Of a DNA stretch of 17,230 bases, positions 1-7,424 are shown piece by piece; the first letter of the stretch is position 1; every line of letters begins with the position of its first letter. The stretch comes from Anaerolineae bacterium. Its GTDB lineage: Bacteria; Chloroflexota; Anaerolineae; B4-G1; DUEL01. The translations under genes were made by a program, and so were the position numbers. The DNA is taken from contig JAFGOJ010000056.1 in assembly GCA_016926575.1 (NCBI GenBank), positions 1 to 17,230 of the forward strand, given 5' to 3'. The notes beneath the pieces are model-generated. The model saw only the letters and a program-made list of their open reading frames with translations. It made no database searches and was not told the origin of the DNA.

Positions 1-950
1 AGGTCATCTTGATGTAGGGGGGGAGTGGAAAACAGGCCGGCCGGGGCCTGCGGCGGTGCCAGGATGCGCAGCGCGCGCGGGACGACCTCCAGCGTCACCG
101 GCGTCTGCCCCAACGGGTCCCCGTCCGCCTGCACAGGAATCGGCACTTCGGCGTTGATGACCACGCGGCGGGCCTGCCGGTGGATGACCTTCGGGTCTTG
201 CAGGTGCCGCCCGCTGAAGACCTTGAGCACGTGCCGCGCGATGTAGGAGACGCCCAACCCGCGGAAGATGACCACGTTGAGCAGCCCGTCGTCCATCTTG
301 GCCTGTTTGCAGATGTTGAGGATGGCGTAGTTCTGGACGTTGCTCACCAGGATCATCAGCGTGCGGCCGCGCACCACCCGCCCGTCGACCATGACCTGGG
401 TGCGCACGCCGGAGTAGTCGTACGCCAGCGTCGCGGCGGCCAGGATGTAGGCCATGGCCCCCATCCGTTTGACCGGGCGCGGGCGCGGTTCCAGCTCGGT
501 CGTGATGCGGGCGTCGAAGCCGATGCCCGCCCAGAGCAAGAAGTAGCGTTCGCCCAGACGGCCCACGTCGATCACGCGCACGTAGCCCTCGGACTGGGCA
601 ATGGCTGCCTCGCGCAGGCGGAAGGGGTTGGTCAGTGTGTACGTGGGCAGGTGGAGTTGCTTGGCCCACAGGTTGCCGGTGCCCACCGGCAACACCGCCA
701 GGGCGGTCCGGCTGTGCACCAGCCCGTTGAGCGTGTCGCGGATCGTGCCGTCGCCTCCGGCCACCCACACCGCGTCCAGTCCGGCTTCCGCCGCCCCGCG
801 TGCCAGGCGCAGGGAGTCCTCCGGCCCCTTGGTGGACACGGTATCCAACGTCCACCCGCGCTTGCGCAGTTCGTCCTGCACCTGCTGCAATTCCCAGTGC
901 ACGTCCCGCGGTCCAGAGGTTGGGTTGAAAATGATTCTTCCGATTGGCAT
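1..950 (-). CDS. YegS/DagK-family lipid (diacylglycerol) kinase, 3' end cut by window edge
   Basis: The minus-strand frame starting at the ATG at 950-948 gives about 316 residues (MPIGRIIFNPTSG...) and stays open to the window edge, so the stop lies outside. Visible signatures are the N-terminal strand with NPTSG (residues 9-13), the nucleotide-binding/catalytic GGDGT at 65-69, and GTGN at 90-93, in the order expected for the DAGK_cat fold of YegS, DgkB and sphingosine-kinase relatives. The family phosphorylates diacylglycerol or a related lipid with ATP at the inner membrane face and feeds phosphatidate recycling; the actual substrate cannot be read from sequence. Members are usually about 300 residues, so little is missing. 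A promoter with its -10 box 7 nt before the ATG fixes this start and suggests a leaderless mRNA. The gene is divergent from the PASTA kinase. A longer minus-strand frame overlapping it (4-999) is an out-of-frame shadow. Confidence 0.88.
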   Translation of the reverse strand, partial: MPIGRIIFNPTSGPRDVHWELQQVQDELRKRGWTLDTVSTKGPEDSLRLARGAAEAGLDAVWVAGGDGTIRDTLNGLVHSRTALAVLPVGTGNLWAKQLHLPTYTLTNPFRLREAAIAQSEGYVRVIDVGRLGERYFLLWAGIGFDARITTELEPRPRPVKRMGAMAYILAAATLAYDYSGVRTQVMVDGRVVRGRTLMILVSNVQNYAILNICKQAKMDDGLLNVVIFRGLGVSYIARHVLKVFSGRHLQDPKVIHRQARRVVINAEVPIPVQADGDPLGQTPVTLEVVPRALRILAPPQAPAGLFSTPPLHQDD

Positions 951-957
951 AGGACGA

Positions 958-986
958 ATTATACCGAAGGGGCGCACTTCCTGCAA
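958..986 (-). promoter_or_regulatory. Sigma70-type promoter of the lipid kinase, leaderless geometry
   Basis: Read on the minus strand: -35 TTGCAG (986-981), a 17-nt spacer (980-964), -10 TATAAT (963-958), then 7 nt (957-951) and the ATG at 950. The perfect -10 and ideal spacing make this a strong match. Transcription would begin at or within one or two bases of the start codon, leaving no room for a ribosome binding site. Confidence 0.75.
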
Positions 987-1027
987 CTGTTGCCTTCACC
1001 GCTTCCCCTCTCCTCTCTCACAGGGAG

Positions 1028-1068
1028 CCCCTTGTTCCGCCCGGTCTCCTGACCGGGCGGAACAAGGG
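1028..1068. repeat. GC-rich palindrome, also present at the right window end
   Basis: Perfect 18-bp stem: arms 1029-1046 (CCCTTGTTCCGCCCGGTC) and 1051-1068, loop TCCT (1047-1050). The 36 nt from 1028 to 1063 are repeated without a mismatch at 17192-17227. There is no T-run on either side, so an intrinsic terminator is not supported. It lies in the divergent intergenic region between the lipid kinase and the PASTA kinase. Confidence 0.85.
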
Positions 1069-1104
1069 CGGGATCGACCCCCTACATTCGAAAATAGGCC
1101 GCTC

Positions 1105-1127
1105 CCGCCGGGTCCGTGACCCGGCGG
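1105..1127. repeat. Second short GC palindrome in the same intergenic region
   Basis: Perfect 10-bp stem, CCGCCGGGTC (1105-1114) with GACCCGGCGG (1118-1127) and loop CGT. It resembles the hairpin at 1029-1068 and the one at 17059-17077 in having a G/C stem closed by a GT-AC step around a small pyrimidine-rich loop. On the minus strand it is followed by CCTATTTTCG (1099-1090), a tail also seen near 10654 and 17044. Confidence 0.8.
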
Positions 1128-1147
1128 TGGCGATGAATTGCCTCTTC

Positions 1148-1176
1148 TTGCCCCTTCCCGCGAATTAAGGTACAAT
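1148..1176 (+). promoter_or_regulatory. Sigma70-type promoter of the PASTA kinase
   Basis: -35 TTGCCC (1148-1153), a 17-nt spacer (1154-1170), -10 TACAAT (1171-1176). Transcription is expected near 1183, giving a very short leader of about 17 nt before the ATG at 1200. Confidence 0.65.
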
Positions 1177-1199
1177 GCGGGCATTGTGCGGTGGTGACT

Positions 1200-3104
1200 A
1201 TGGATAAAGGATTGCTCAACAACCGGTATCGTCTGGTCGAATTGGTCGGCTCCGGCGGCATGGCCGTGGTCTACAAAGGCATGGACACCCTGCTCCACCG
1301 GCCGGTGGCGATCAAGATTCTGCGCGAGGCCTACGCAGAGGACGCCACTTTTCTGGGACGTTTCCAGCAAGAGGCGCGCTCGGCTGCGCGGCTGGATCAC
1401 CCTAACGTCGTCACCGTCTACGACGTGGGGCAAGACGGGAACCGCCATTACATCATCATGGAGTACGTCGACGGCGAAGACCTGAAGACGCTGATCCGCC
1501 GTGAAGGGCGGCTGGGTGTCGAGCGAGCGGTCAACATCGCCATGCAGATTGCCGCCGGGGTCGGGCACGCGCACCAGGCCGGTATCATCCACTGCGATGT
1601 CAAACCGCAGAACGTGCTGCTCACCTCAGACGGTAGGGTTAAGGTCACCGACTTCGGCATTGCCCGCGCCCTCTCCGAATCAGGGCTGACGGACTCGGAC
1701 GTCGTGTGGGGCAGCCCGCTCTACTTCTCTCCCGAGCAGGCCGCCGGTGAAAGGCCCACCCCCGCCTCCGACGTCTACAGCATCGGCGTCGTTCTGTACG
1801 AGATGCTCGCCGGCGCGCCGCCGTTCCAGGCGGAGAAAGCCACCGCCCTGGCACTGATGCACATCCGCGAGGACCCGCCGCTTCTCTCTGTGCACACCCA
1901 TCACGTCCCCCCGCAACTGGAGTGGATCGTGCGCAAGGTCCTGGCCAAAGAGCCTTCGGCGCGCTACCGCACGGCCAACCAACTGGCGATGATTTTGCAG
2001 GAATACCAGAGGCAGGGCAACCAGGCGACCGGCCTGCTGCAGGTTCCGGCGGGGCAGGACGCTGCACTGTACTACGTGCCCGCCGAGCCCTCGCCTCCCC
2101 CGGCCCCCGTCGAGAGCGCGTCTGGCCCCGATTGGCTGACGTGGATTCTGGCCGCGGTCGCCTTCATCGCCGTCGTCGGGCTGATCCCGCTCTGGTCTGG
2201 CGTCTACCTGACGTGGACCCGCGCCAGCGCCACACCGGTTCCGCCGCCGCTGGAAACCCCCGTCCCCACCGTGGCCCTCGTCGCGGTGCCCAACGTGGCG
2301 GGTCGCTTGTGGGAAGAAGCCCGCACCGACCTGGAAGCGGTCGGGCTACGCTTTGCGTTAGAAGAAGACCAGGAGAGCACGGAACCCGAAGGCACCATCC
2401 TGCAGCAGACGCCCGGCGCGGGTGAGGTCATCCCGGTGGGTACCGAGGTGCGACTCCGCATCGCCGGGCCGCCGCAGACCGTCGAGACCCCCGGCGTGGT
2501 CGACGTGCCGGTGGAGATGGCCCGCACGTGGCTGGAGCAGACCGGCCTGCAGGTCGTCGAGCAGATCGTCTGGAGCACCGCGCCGATCAGCACGGTCATC
2601 GCTCAAGCCCCGGAACGGGGCACTGTGCTTCAGGCCGGCGACGTGGTCACGCTGACCGTGAGCGGCGGGACCAGTGTCCACATCGTGATCGATGCCAACC
2701 TGGCGAACCTGATCCTCCTGGAGCAGGCCGACATCCCCCAGGCGTCTCTGCGGCCCGGCGACATCTTCGCCGTCTCGCTGAGGTGGAAAGCCATCGCGCG
2801 CATCGATGAGCAGTACGTCGTGTTTGTACACATCATTGGTTCGACGGGCAATCTGGTCGCCCAAGACGACGGCCAGCCCCTCCAGGGCACGCAGCCGACG
2901 AATACGTGGGCCACAGGGAGCAGCCTGTGGGACCTGCACCAGATCACCTTGCCCCAGAACGTGCCGGCCGGCACCTACCAGGTGCGCGCAGGTATGTACC
3001 CTCCCTCTCACCCCGAAAGTAGACTCCCCGTCGTCGACCCCGGCGCTGCCAGTGTGGAATCGAACAGCATCCTGATCGCAGAGATCGAAATCACCCGGCC
3101 ATGA
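1200..3104 (+). CDS. Membrane Ser/Thr protein kinase with two PASTA domains and an extra C-terminal beta domain
   Basis: 634 residues from the ATG at 1200. In-frame GTG codons at 1191 and 1194 are alternatives, but GGTGGTG at 1190-1196 can serve as a weak ribosome binding site. Kinase domain about 10-270: glycine loop GSGGMAVVYKG (17-27), VAIK lysine K39, catalytic loop HCDVKPQN (131-138, Asp133), DFG (151-153), SPEQ (177-180). One membrane helix at about 314-334 is followed by two PASTA repeats (about 361-423 and 428-489), the second-messenger/peptidoglycan-binding modules of PknB-type kinases. Residues about 494-634 are an added beta-rich region with VVFVHIIG and PAGTYQVRAGMY, not part of the usual PASTA layout. 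The expected topology is cytoplasmic kinase and external sensor. HCD replaces the usual HRD, making it a non-RD kinase. It probably senses the cell wall; targets are unknown. Confidence 0.95.
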   Translation: MDKGLLNNRYRLVELVGSGGMAVVYKGMDTLLHRPVAIKILREAYAEDATFLGRFQQEARSAARLDHPNVVTVYDVGQDGNRHYIIMEYVDGEDLKTLIRREGRLGVERAVNIAMQIAAGVGHAHQAGIIHCDVKPQNVLLTSDGRVKVTDFGIARALSESGLTDSDVVWGSPLYFSPEQAAGERPTPASDVYSIGVVLYEMLAGAPPFQAEKATALALMHIREDPPLLSVHTHHVPPQLEWIVRKVLAKEPSARYRTANQLAMILQEYQRQGNQATGLLQVPAGQDAALYYVPAEPSPPPAPVESASGPDWLTWILAAVAFIAVVGLIPLWSGVYLTWTRASATPVPPPLETPVPTVALVAVPNVAGRLWEEARTDLEAVGLRFALEEDQESTEPEGTILQQTPGAGEVIPVGTEVRLRIAGPPQTVETPGVVDVPVEMARTWLEQTGLQVVEQIVWSTAPISTVIAQAPERGTVLQAGDVVTLTVSGGTSVHIVIDANLANLILLEQADIPQASLRPGDIFAVSLRWKAIARIDEQYVVFVHIIGSTGNLVAQDDGQPLQGTQPTNTWATGSSLWDLHQITLPQNVPAGTYQVRAGMYPPSHPESRLPVVDPGAASVESNSILIAEIEITRP

Positions 3105-3147
3105 ACGCCCATTCTTATATGAGTCTTATGGTAGCTGGGCTAATTTG

Positions 3148-3156
3148 TGGTATAAT
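3148..3156 (+). promoter_or_regulatory. Extended -10 promoter of ftsH
   Basis: TGG followed by TATAAT (3151-3156) is a perfect extended -10 element. I find no good -35 at 16-18 bp, which is usual for extended -10 promoters. It would give a leader of about 135 nt that contains the palindromic element at 3180-3271. Confidence 0.55.
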
Positions 3157-3179
3157 AATCTTGGAAATTGAGTGAAACG

Positions 3180-3271
3180 GCATCTTCTCGAAAAATCGGG
3201 GGGGAAGACGTGGGATTTGCGGGCGGCTTCGCCGCCAGCAAATCCCACGCCCCCTCTTTTTGAGAAGATAC
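3180..3271. mobile_element. 92-bp MITE-like palindromic element flanked by 8-bp direct repeats
   Basis: The direct repeat GTGAAACG occurs at 3172-3179 and 3272-3279, immediately outside the element, as a target-site duplication would. The ends are imperfect inverted repeats: left GCATCTTCTCGAAAAA, right end (reverse complement) GTATCTTCTCAAAAA. Inside is a near-perfect 18-bp stem, 3210-3227 with 3231-3248, around the triloop TTC, with one mismatch at 3237. It has no coding capacity. It sits in the ftsH leader between promoter and ribosome binding site, so it will be transcribed as a large hairpin. Confidence 0.6.
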
Positions 3272-3299
3272 GTGAAACGTATATCATTGGAGGTTTGAG

Positions 3300-5228
3300 G
3301 TGAATTCGAAGTTTCGAGGAAGTACACTCGTTACGTTGTTGTTGTTCGTTGTCATCGCCTTCATCGCCTACAGCTTGCTGAACCAGGCGGAGGCCATTGA
3401 CACGGTTCCCTTGAGCGAAGTCGCCGCCGCCATCGAAAGAGGCAGCGTCGATACCATTGCCCTCTCTGAAGATCGGCTGACGGTGACCTTTACGGATGGC
3501 ACGGAAGCGCGTTCTTTCAAGGAGTACGGGACGACCCTCGCGGAGCAGTTGGAGGCGATGGGCGTCTCGGGTGAGCGCATCGCAGCGATCGAGATCGACA
3601 TTGTGCAGGTTCCGGATTGGACCACGTTGTTCAGCAACGGGCTGATGATTCTGGCGGTCATGGCCTTTTTCGTCGGCGGCTACTTCTTCCTGCGCCAGTT
3701 CCAGGGGGCGAACAACCAGGCCATCTCGTTCGGCAAGAGCCGCGCCCGGCTCTATGCCGGCGACCAGCCCACGGTCACTTTCGCCGACGTGGCGGGGGTC
3801 GAAGAGGCCAAAGAAGACCTGTGGGAGGTGGTGGAGTTCCTCAAGGAACCGGAGAAATTCATCTCCCTGGGCGCGCGCATCCCTAAAGGTGTGCTGTTGA
3901 TGGGCGCACCGGGAACCGGCAAGACGCTGCTCGCCAAGGCCGTCTCCGGCGAAGCCGGCGTGCCGTTCTTCAGCATTTCCGGCTCCGAGTTCGTCGAAAT
4001 GTTCGTCGGCGTCGGCGCTTCGCGGGTGCGGGACCTGTTCGATCAGGCCAAGCGTCACAGCCCGTGCATCGTCTTCCTCGACGAGATCGACGCCGTCGGG
4101 CGCCACCGCGGCGCCGGGCTGGGCGGCTCTCACGACGAGCGGGAGCAGACGCTGAACCAGATTTTGGTGGAGATGGACGGATTCGACACCGACACCAACG
4201 TCATCATCGTCGCCGCGACGAACCGCCCGGACATTTTGGACCCGGCGCTGTTGCGGCCGGGGCGCTTCGACCGGCGGGTCGTGTTGGACCGGCCGGACAT
4301 TCGCGGACGGGAAGGCATCCTCGACGTGCACATCCGTGGCAAGCCGCTGGATGACGACATCAACCTGACCACGGTCGCCCGCTCTACCCCCGGCTTCGTG
4401 GGGGCCGACATCGCCAATCTGGTGAACGAGGCTGCCATCCTCGCCGCCCGTCGTGGCAAGAAGCGCATCGGCATGGCCGAGTTCCAGGACGCCATCGAGC
4501 GCGTCATCGCCGGGCCGGAGCGGAAGAGCCGCATTCTCTCCGAAGAGGAGCGGCGCATCTTCGCCTACCACGAGGCCGGCCACGCGTTGGTGGGCCATTT
4601 CCTGCCCAAGTGCGACCCCGTCCACAAGGTGTCTATCGTCGCACGCGGGATGGCGGCCGGGTATACCATTTCGCTGCCGGAAGGGGATCGCACCGTCATC
4701 ACGCGCTCCAAGTTCGAGGATCAGTTAGCCTACGCGTTGGGCGGGCGCGCGGCGGAGAATCTGGTCTTTGGCGATATGACCACCGGTGCGTCCGACGACC
4801 TGGAGCGGGTGACGGATATGGCGCGCGCGATGGTCACGCGCTATGGGATGAGCGATAAGCTGGGGCCGATGACGTTCGGGCAGAAGGAAGAACTGGTCTT
4901 CCTGGGCAAGGAAATCGGCGAACAGCGCGACTACGGCGAAGAGGTAGCGCGGCAGATCGATGAAGAGGTGCGCCGCATCGTCCACACCGCCTATGAACGC
5001 GCGGCGGGGGTCCTGGAGATGCACCGCGCCAAGCTGGACGCAGTGGCTGAAAAGCTGCTGGAGGTCGAAACGCTGGACGCCGAGGCGTTCGCGGCCGTCG
5101 TCGAGGGGCACGAGACGTCGAAGACGCCCCCCACGGGCGGCCGGTTGGCCGGACCGCCCAAGGAGCGCGTCGGGCAGCCCAGCGCGAGCCATAAACTGGA
5201 TATGCCGCCCCAGCCAGCCCCGGCGTAG
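3300..5228 (+). CDS. ftsH: ATP-dependent zinc metalloprotease FtsH
   Basis: 642 residues from a GTG at 3300, preceded by GGAGG at 3289-3293 with a 6-nt gap. Layout is canonical: membrane helix about 9-27, periplasmic segment, second helix about 112-131, then the AAA+ domain with Walker A GAPGTGKT (202-209), pore loop FVGVG (235-239), Walker B IVFLDEID (257-264) and the second region of homology with arginine fingers (about 307-326). The zinc peptidase domain carries HEAGH (424-428), and the GASDDLE segment (496-502) supplies the third Asp ligand. FtsH forms a membrane hexamer that extracts and degrades misfolded membrane proteins and short-lived regulators. The C-terminal tail (about 610-642) is Pro/Gly-rich and probably disordered. 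Every catalytic residue is present, so I expect an active enzyme. Confidence 0.97.
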   Translation: MNSKFRGSTLVTLLLFVVIAFIAYSLLNQAEAIDTVPLSEVAAAIERGSVDTIALSEDRLTVTFTDGTEARSFKEYGTTLAEQLEAMGVSGERIAAIEIDIVQVPDWTTLFSNGLMILAVMAFFVGGYFFLRQFQGANNQAISFGKSRARLYAGDQPTVTFADVAGVEEAKEDLWEVVEFLKEPEKFISLGARIPKGVLLMGAPGTGKTLLAKAVSGEAGVPFFSISGSEFVEMFVGVGASRVRDLFDQAKRHSPCIVFLDEIDAVGRHRGAGLGGSHDEREQTLNQILVEMDGFDTDTNVIIVAATNRPDILDPALLRPGRFDRRVVLDRPDIRGREGILDVHIRGKPLDDDINLTTVARSTPGFVGADIANLVNEAAILAARRGKKRIGMAEFQDAIERVIAGPERKSRILSEEERRIFAYHEAGHALVGHFLPKCDPVHKVSIVARGMAAGYTISLPEGDRTVITRSKFEDQLAYALGGRAAENLVFGDMTTGASDDLERVTDMARAMVTRYGMSDKLGPMTFGQKEELVFLGKEIGEQRDYGEEVARQIDEEVRRIVHTAYERAAGVLEMHRAKLDAVAEKLLEVETLDAEAFAAVVEGHETSKTPPTGGRLAGPPKERVGQPSASHKLDMPPQPAPA

Positions 5229-5262
5229 GCAGGCTCGGGCGGGTGTAGGGACACAGAAGCCA

Positions 5263-5294
5263 CAAGGGCGCGATTCAATCGCGCCCTTGTTTTT
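5263..5294 (+). terminator. Rho-independent terminator of ftsH
   Basis: CAAGGGCGCGATT (5263-5275) pairs with AATCGCGCCCTTG (5277-5289), followed at once by TTTTT (5290-5294). It is 34 nt after the ftsH stop and is the clearest intrinsic terminator in the window. Confidence 0.92.
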
Positions 5295-5345
5295 ATTGCG
5301 CTATCCGTGTGGGCTGGAACCCTTTTAAGGAAGGGGTGCCGGAAG

Positions 5346-5377
5346 GCGCAGGGGCGCGGCACACTGCGCCCCTGCGC
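5346..5377 (-). terminator. Hairpin after the acyl-CoA ligase gene (possible terminator, no T-run)
   Basis: Perfect 12-bp stem: 5346-5357 (GCGCAGGGGCGC) with 5366-5377, loop of 8 nt. It begins 7 nt past the acyl-CoA ligase stop on the minus strand. There is no U-tract, so it may be a transcript-end stabiliser or one of the local palindromic repeats rather than a true intrinsic terminator. Confidence 0.45.
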
Positions 5378-5384
5378 GTGAGGT

Positions 5385-7115
5385 CTACTCGGCGTCCGGC
5401 TCGGGTGTGGGCCGGGCGGCCATGCGTTCCTCCGCCACCAGCATCCGCCGCAGGGTCTTGCCGACGAACGTCTTGGGCAACTCGTTCCGGAATTCCACAG
5501 AGCGCGGGTACTTGTACTTCGCCAGGCGCTCCTTCGACCATTCGACGATTTCTGCCTCCGTAGCCGTCTCGCCGGGCTTGAGCACGATCCACGCCTTGAC
5601 CGACTCGCCACGGTAGGGGTCGGGAACGCCGGCCACGGCCACTTCCAGGACCTTGGGATGCTGCTTCAGCACCTCTTCTACCTCGCGCGGGTAGACGTTG
5701 TAGCCGCCGCAGATAATCATATCCTTTTTGCGGTCCACGATGTAGAAGTAACCGTCATCGTCCATCTTGGCGATGTCGCCGGTGAAGAGCCACACCTGAC
5801 CGTCTGGCAGTTGGCGGAGCGCGTTGGCCGTCTCCGTGGGCATCTGCCAGTATCCCTTGAAGACCTGCGGGCCGCGCAGGATCAGTTCACCTTCCTCGCC
5901 GATGTCCAGGAAGCGCGTGCCGGTGTCCAGGTCGACGATGGCGGCCTCCACGTCCGAGAGGGGGAGGCCGATGCTGCCCTCGCGGTTTTCGCCGAACATT
6001 GGGTTGCAGTGCGTCGCCGTTGGCGCTTCGCTCAGGCCGAATCCCTCACGCAGGTTGCCGCCGGTCAACTCCTCGAAGCGGGTCTGCGTCTCGCGCAGCA
6101 GCGGGGCCGAACCGCTGATGCAGGCGCGGATGGACTTGATATCTACCTTGCCTTCGATGACCCGCTCGTTGTAATTGATGGCGTTGTACATCGTGGGCAC
6201 GCCGGGGAAGATGCTGGGGCGGTACTTGTTGATCGTGTCGAGGATGTCGTCCATGTCGCGCGGGTTAGGGATGAGGATCAGCGTGGCCGCTGCGGCCAGG
6301 CCGTAGCACATCGCGGCGACCATGCCGTAGACGTGGAACAGCGGCAGGGAGATCAGCACGCTCTCGCCGGCCTCCCGCGTGTCGGGCAGCCAGCGCATAA
6401 TCTGCAGCGAGTTGGCCACCAGGTTCTTGTGCGTCGACATAGCCCCCTTGGGGACGCCCGTGGTGCCGCCCGTGTACTGGAAGATCGCCACGTCTTCGTC
6501 GGGGTTGAGCGTCACATTGGGGCGGTCGCTGGGCGCGTACTGCTTCAAGATGTCCTGGAACCACACATCGCCGGCCGCCAATTCGACCCGATCGCCGCTT
6601 TTCTTCTCCAACAGCAACGAGAAGAGCACCTTCGTGAAGCCGGGGAAGTATTCTTTGATGTTGGCAACGATGACTTTCTTGAGCTTGGTGTTGCCCTGAA
6701 TCTGCTTGACCACCGAATAGAAGCGGCTCATCACGAGCATCACCTCAGCGCCGCAGTCATTCAACTGGTGCTCCAACTCCGGCGGCGCGTAGAGGGGGTT
6801 GCAGGCCACGACCGTCCCGCCTGCTTTGAGGATGCCGAAATAGGAGATCAAGAACTGGGGACAGTTGGCCATCAAAATGGCTACGCGATCCCCTTTCTTG
6901 ACGCCCATCTTTGCCAACGCCGCCGCTACCTTATCGCTCTGCTCGTTGAACTCCCGATAGGTGACTTTGCCACCCTTCATAATCATCGCGATGTGGTCGG
7001 GGTACTTGCGTGCTGCTTCTTCGACGAAGTGATACAGGGGTACTTGAGGGTAATCGATGTGCTTGGGTACACCCTCATCGTATCGTTCGAGCCAGGGACG
7101 CTGAATCTCGGTCAT
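5385..7115 (-). CDS. Long-chain fatty-acid--CoA ligase (AMP-forming, FadD-like)
   Basis: 576 residues from the ATG at 7115, with GGAGG at 7130-7126 and a 10-nt gap. It is an ANL-superfamily adenylating enzyme: P-loop YTGGTTGVPKG (214-224), the A5 region GFGLSE (358-363), TGD (445-447), hinge DRKKDMI (461-467) and, near the C-terminus, PKTFVGKTLRR with catalytic lysine K553. The reaction is fatty acid + ATP + CoA to acyl-CoA + AMP + PPi on the inner membrane face, activating fatty acids for beta-oxidation or phospholipid synthesis. Length and motifs match long-chain ligases better than acetyl-CoA synthetases; chain-length preference is not readable. It is a single-gene unit, convergent with ftsH and divergent from the beta-lactamase-fold gene. 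Confidence 0.93.
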   Translation of the reverse strand: MTEIQRPWLERYDEGVPKHIDYPQVPLYHFVEEAARKYPDHIAMIMKGGKVTYREFNEQSDKVAAALAKMGVKKGDRVAILMANCPQFLISYFGILKAGGTVVACNPLYAPPELEHQLNDCGAEVMLVMSRFYSVVKQIQGNTKLKKVIVANIKEYFPGFTKVLFSLLLEKKSGDRVELAAGDVWFQDILKQYAPSDRPNVTLNPDEDVAIFQYTGGTTGVPKGAMSTHKNLVANSLQIMRWLPDTREAGESVLISLPLFHVYGMVAAMCYGLAAAATLILIPNPRDMDDILDTINKYRPSIFPGVPTMYNAINYNERVIEGKVDIKSIRACISGSAPLLRETQTRFEELTGGNLREGFGLSEAPTATHCNPMFGENREGSIGLPLSDVEAAIVDLDTGTRFLDIGEEGELILRGPQVFKGYWQMPTETANALRQLPDGQVWLFTGDIAKMDDDGYFYIVDRKKDMIICGGYNVYPREVEEVLKQHPKVLEVAVAGVPDPYRGESVKAWIVLKPGETATEAEIVEWSKERLAKYKYPRSVEFRNELPKTFVGKTLRRMLVAEERMAARPTPEPDAE

Positions 7116-7358
7116 ACTATGCTTACCTCCTCAAAGACGATGTAACTAGGAAAGCCAACCCATCCGTGGATACACCGGTTGTACGTTTTTCAGCAAGCAC
7201 CTCCTCTCGACAGGCAATGAGTGTGCACAAAACGGGGGAAAAGATACCGCCATGACTCTACTGAAAAAAGCCATCAACCACAAAGAAAAAGATTAAGGAA
7301 TTGCGCGAGATTGCCCGAAAACCAGCATCATGTCTTTAGTATAGGCATTGCAGAAGGA
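7116..7358. other. Divergent intergenic region without a recognisable gene
   Basis: Together with the promoter at 7359-7387 this is 309 bp separating two divergent genes. It is more AT-rich than its surroundings. The plus strand stays open from 7221 in the frame of the downstream gene, but the peptide has no family character and the ribosome binding site and promoter lie downstream, so I treat it as non-coding. A weak minus-strand promoter for the acyl-CoA ligase (TTGTGG, 17 nt, TAGAGT) ends near 7255 but is not convincing. Confidence 0.5.
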
Positions 7359-7387
7359 TTGTCAAGCAGCGGGCATTGGAGTATAAT
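7359..7387 (+). promoter_or_regulatory. Sigma70-type promoter of the beta-lactamase-fold/TPR pair
   Basis: -35 TTGTCA (7359-7364), exactly 17 nt of spacer, -10 TATAAT (7382-7387). A leader of about 31 nt carries GAGGAG (7407-7412) ahead of the ATG at 7425. Confidence 0.85.
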
Positions 7388-7424
7388 CAACTGCCATAGT
7401 ATAGAAGAGGAGCGAACGTCACTT

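Noticed and set aside
4..999. Minus-strand open frame of 331 codons overlapping the lipid kinase
   Set aside because: Arg/Gly/Pro-rich, out of frame with the GGDGT-containing protein, and starts upstream of the kinase promoter.
3126..4625. Long minus-strand open frame of 499 codons opposite ftsH
   Set aside because: It is antisense to a canonical FtsH, has low-complexity Asp/Glu/His/Val composition without domain signatures, and ends inside the palindromic element.
5658..7145. Long plus-strand open frame of 495 codons opposite the acyl-CoA ligase
   Set aside because: Antisense shadow produced by GC-rich codon bias; the minus strand carries every ANL motif in order.
7221..7424. Upstream extension of the beta-lactamase-fold protein
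   Set aside because: The TTGTCA-17-TATAAT promoter and the ribosome binding site lie inside it, and the peptide has no family features.
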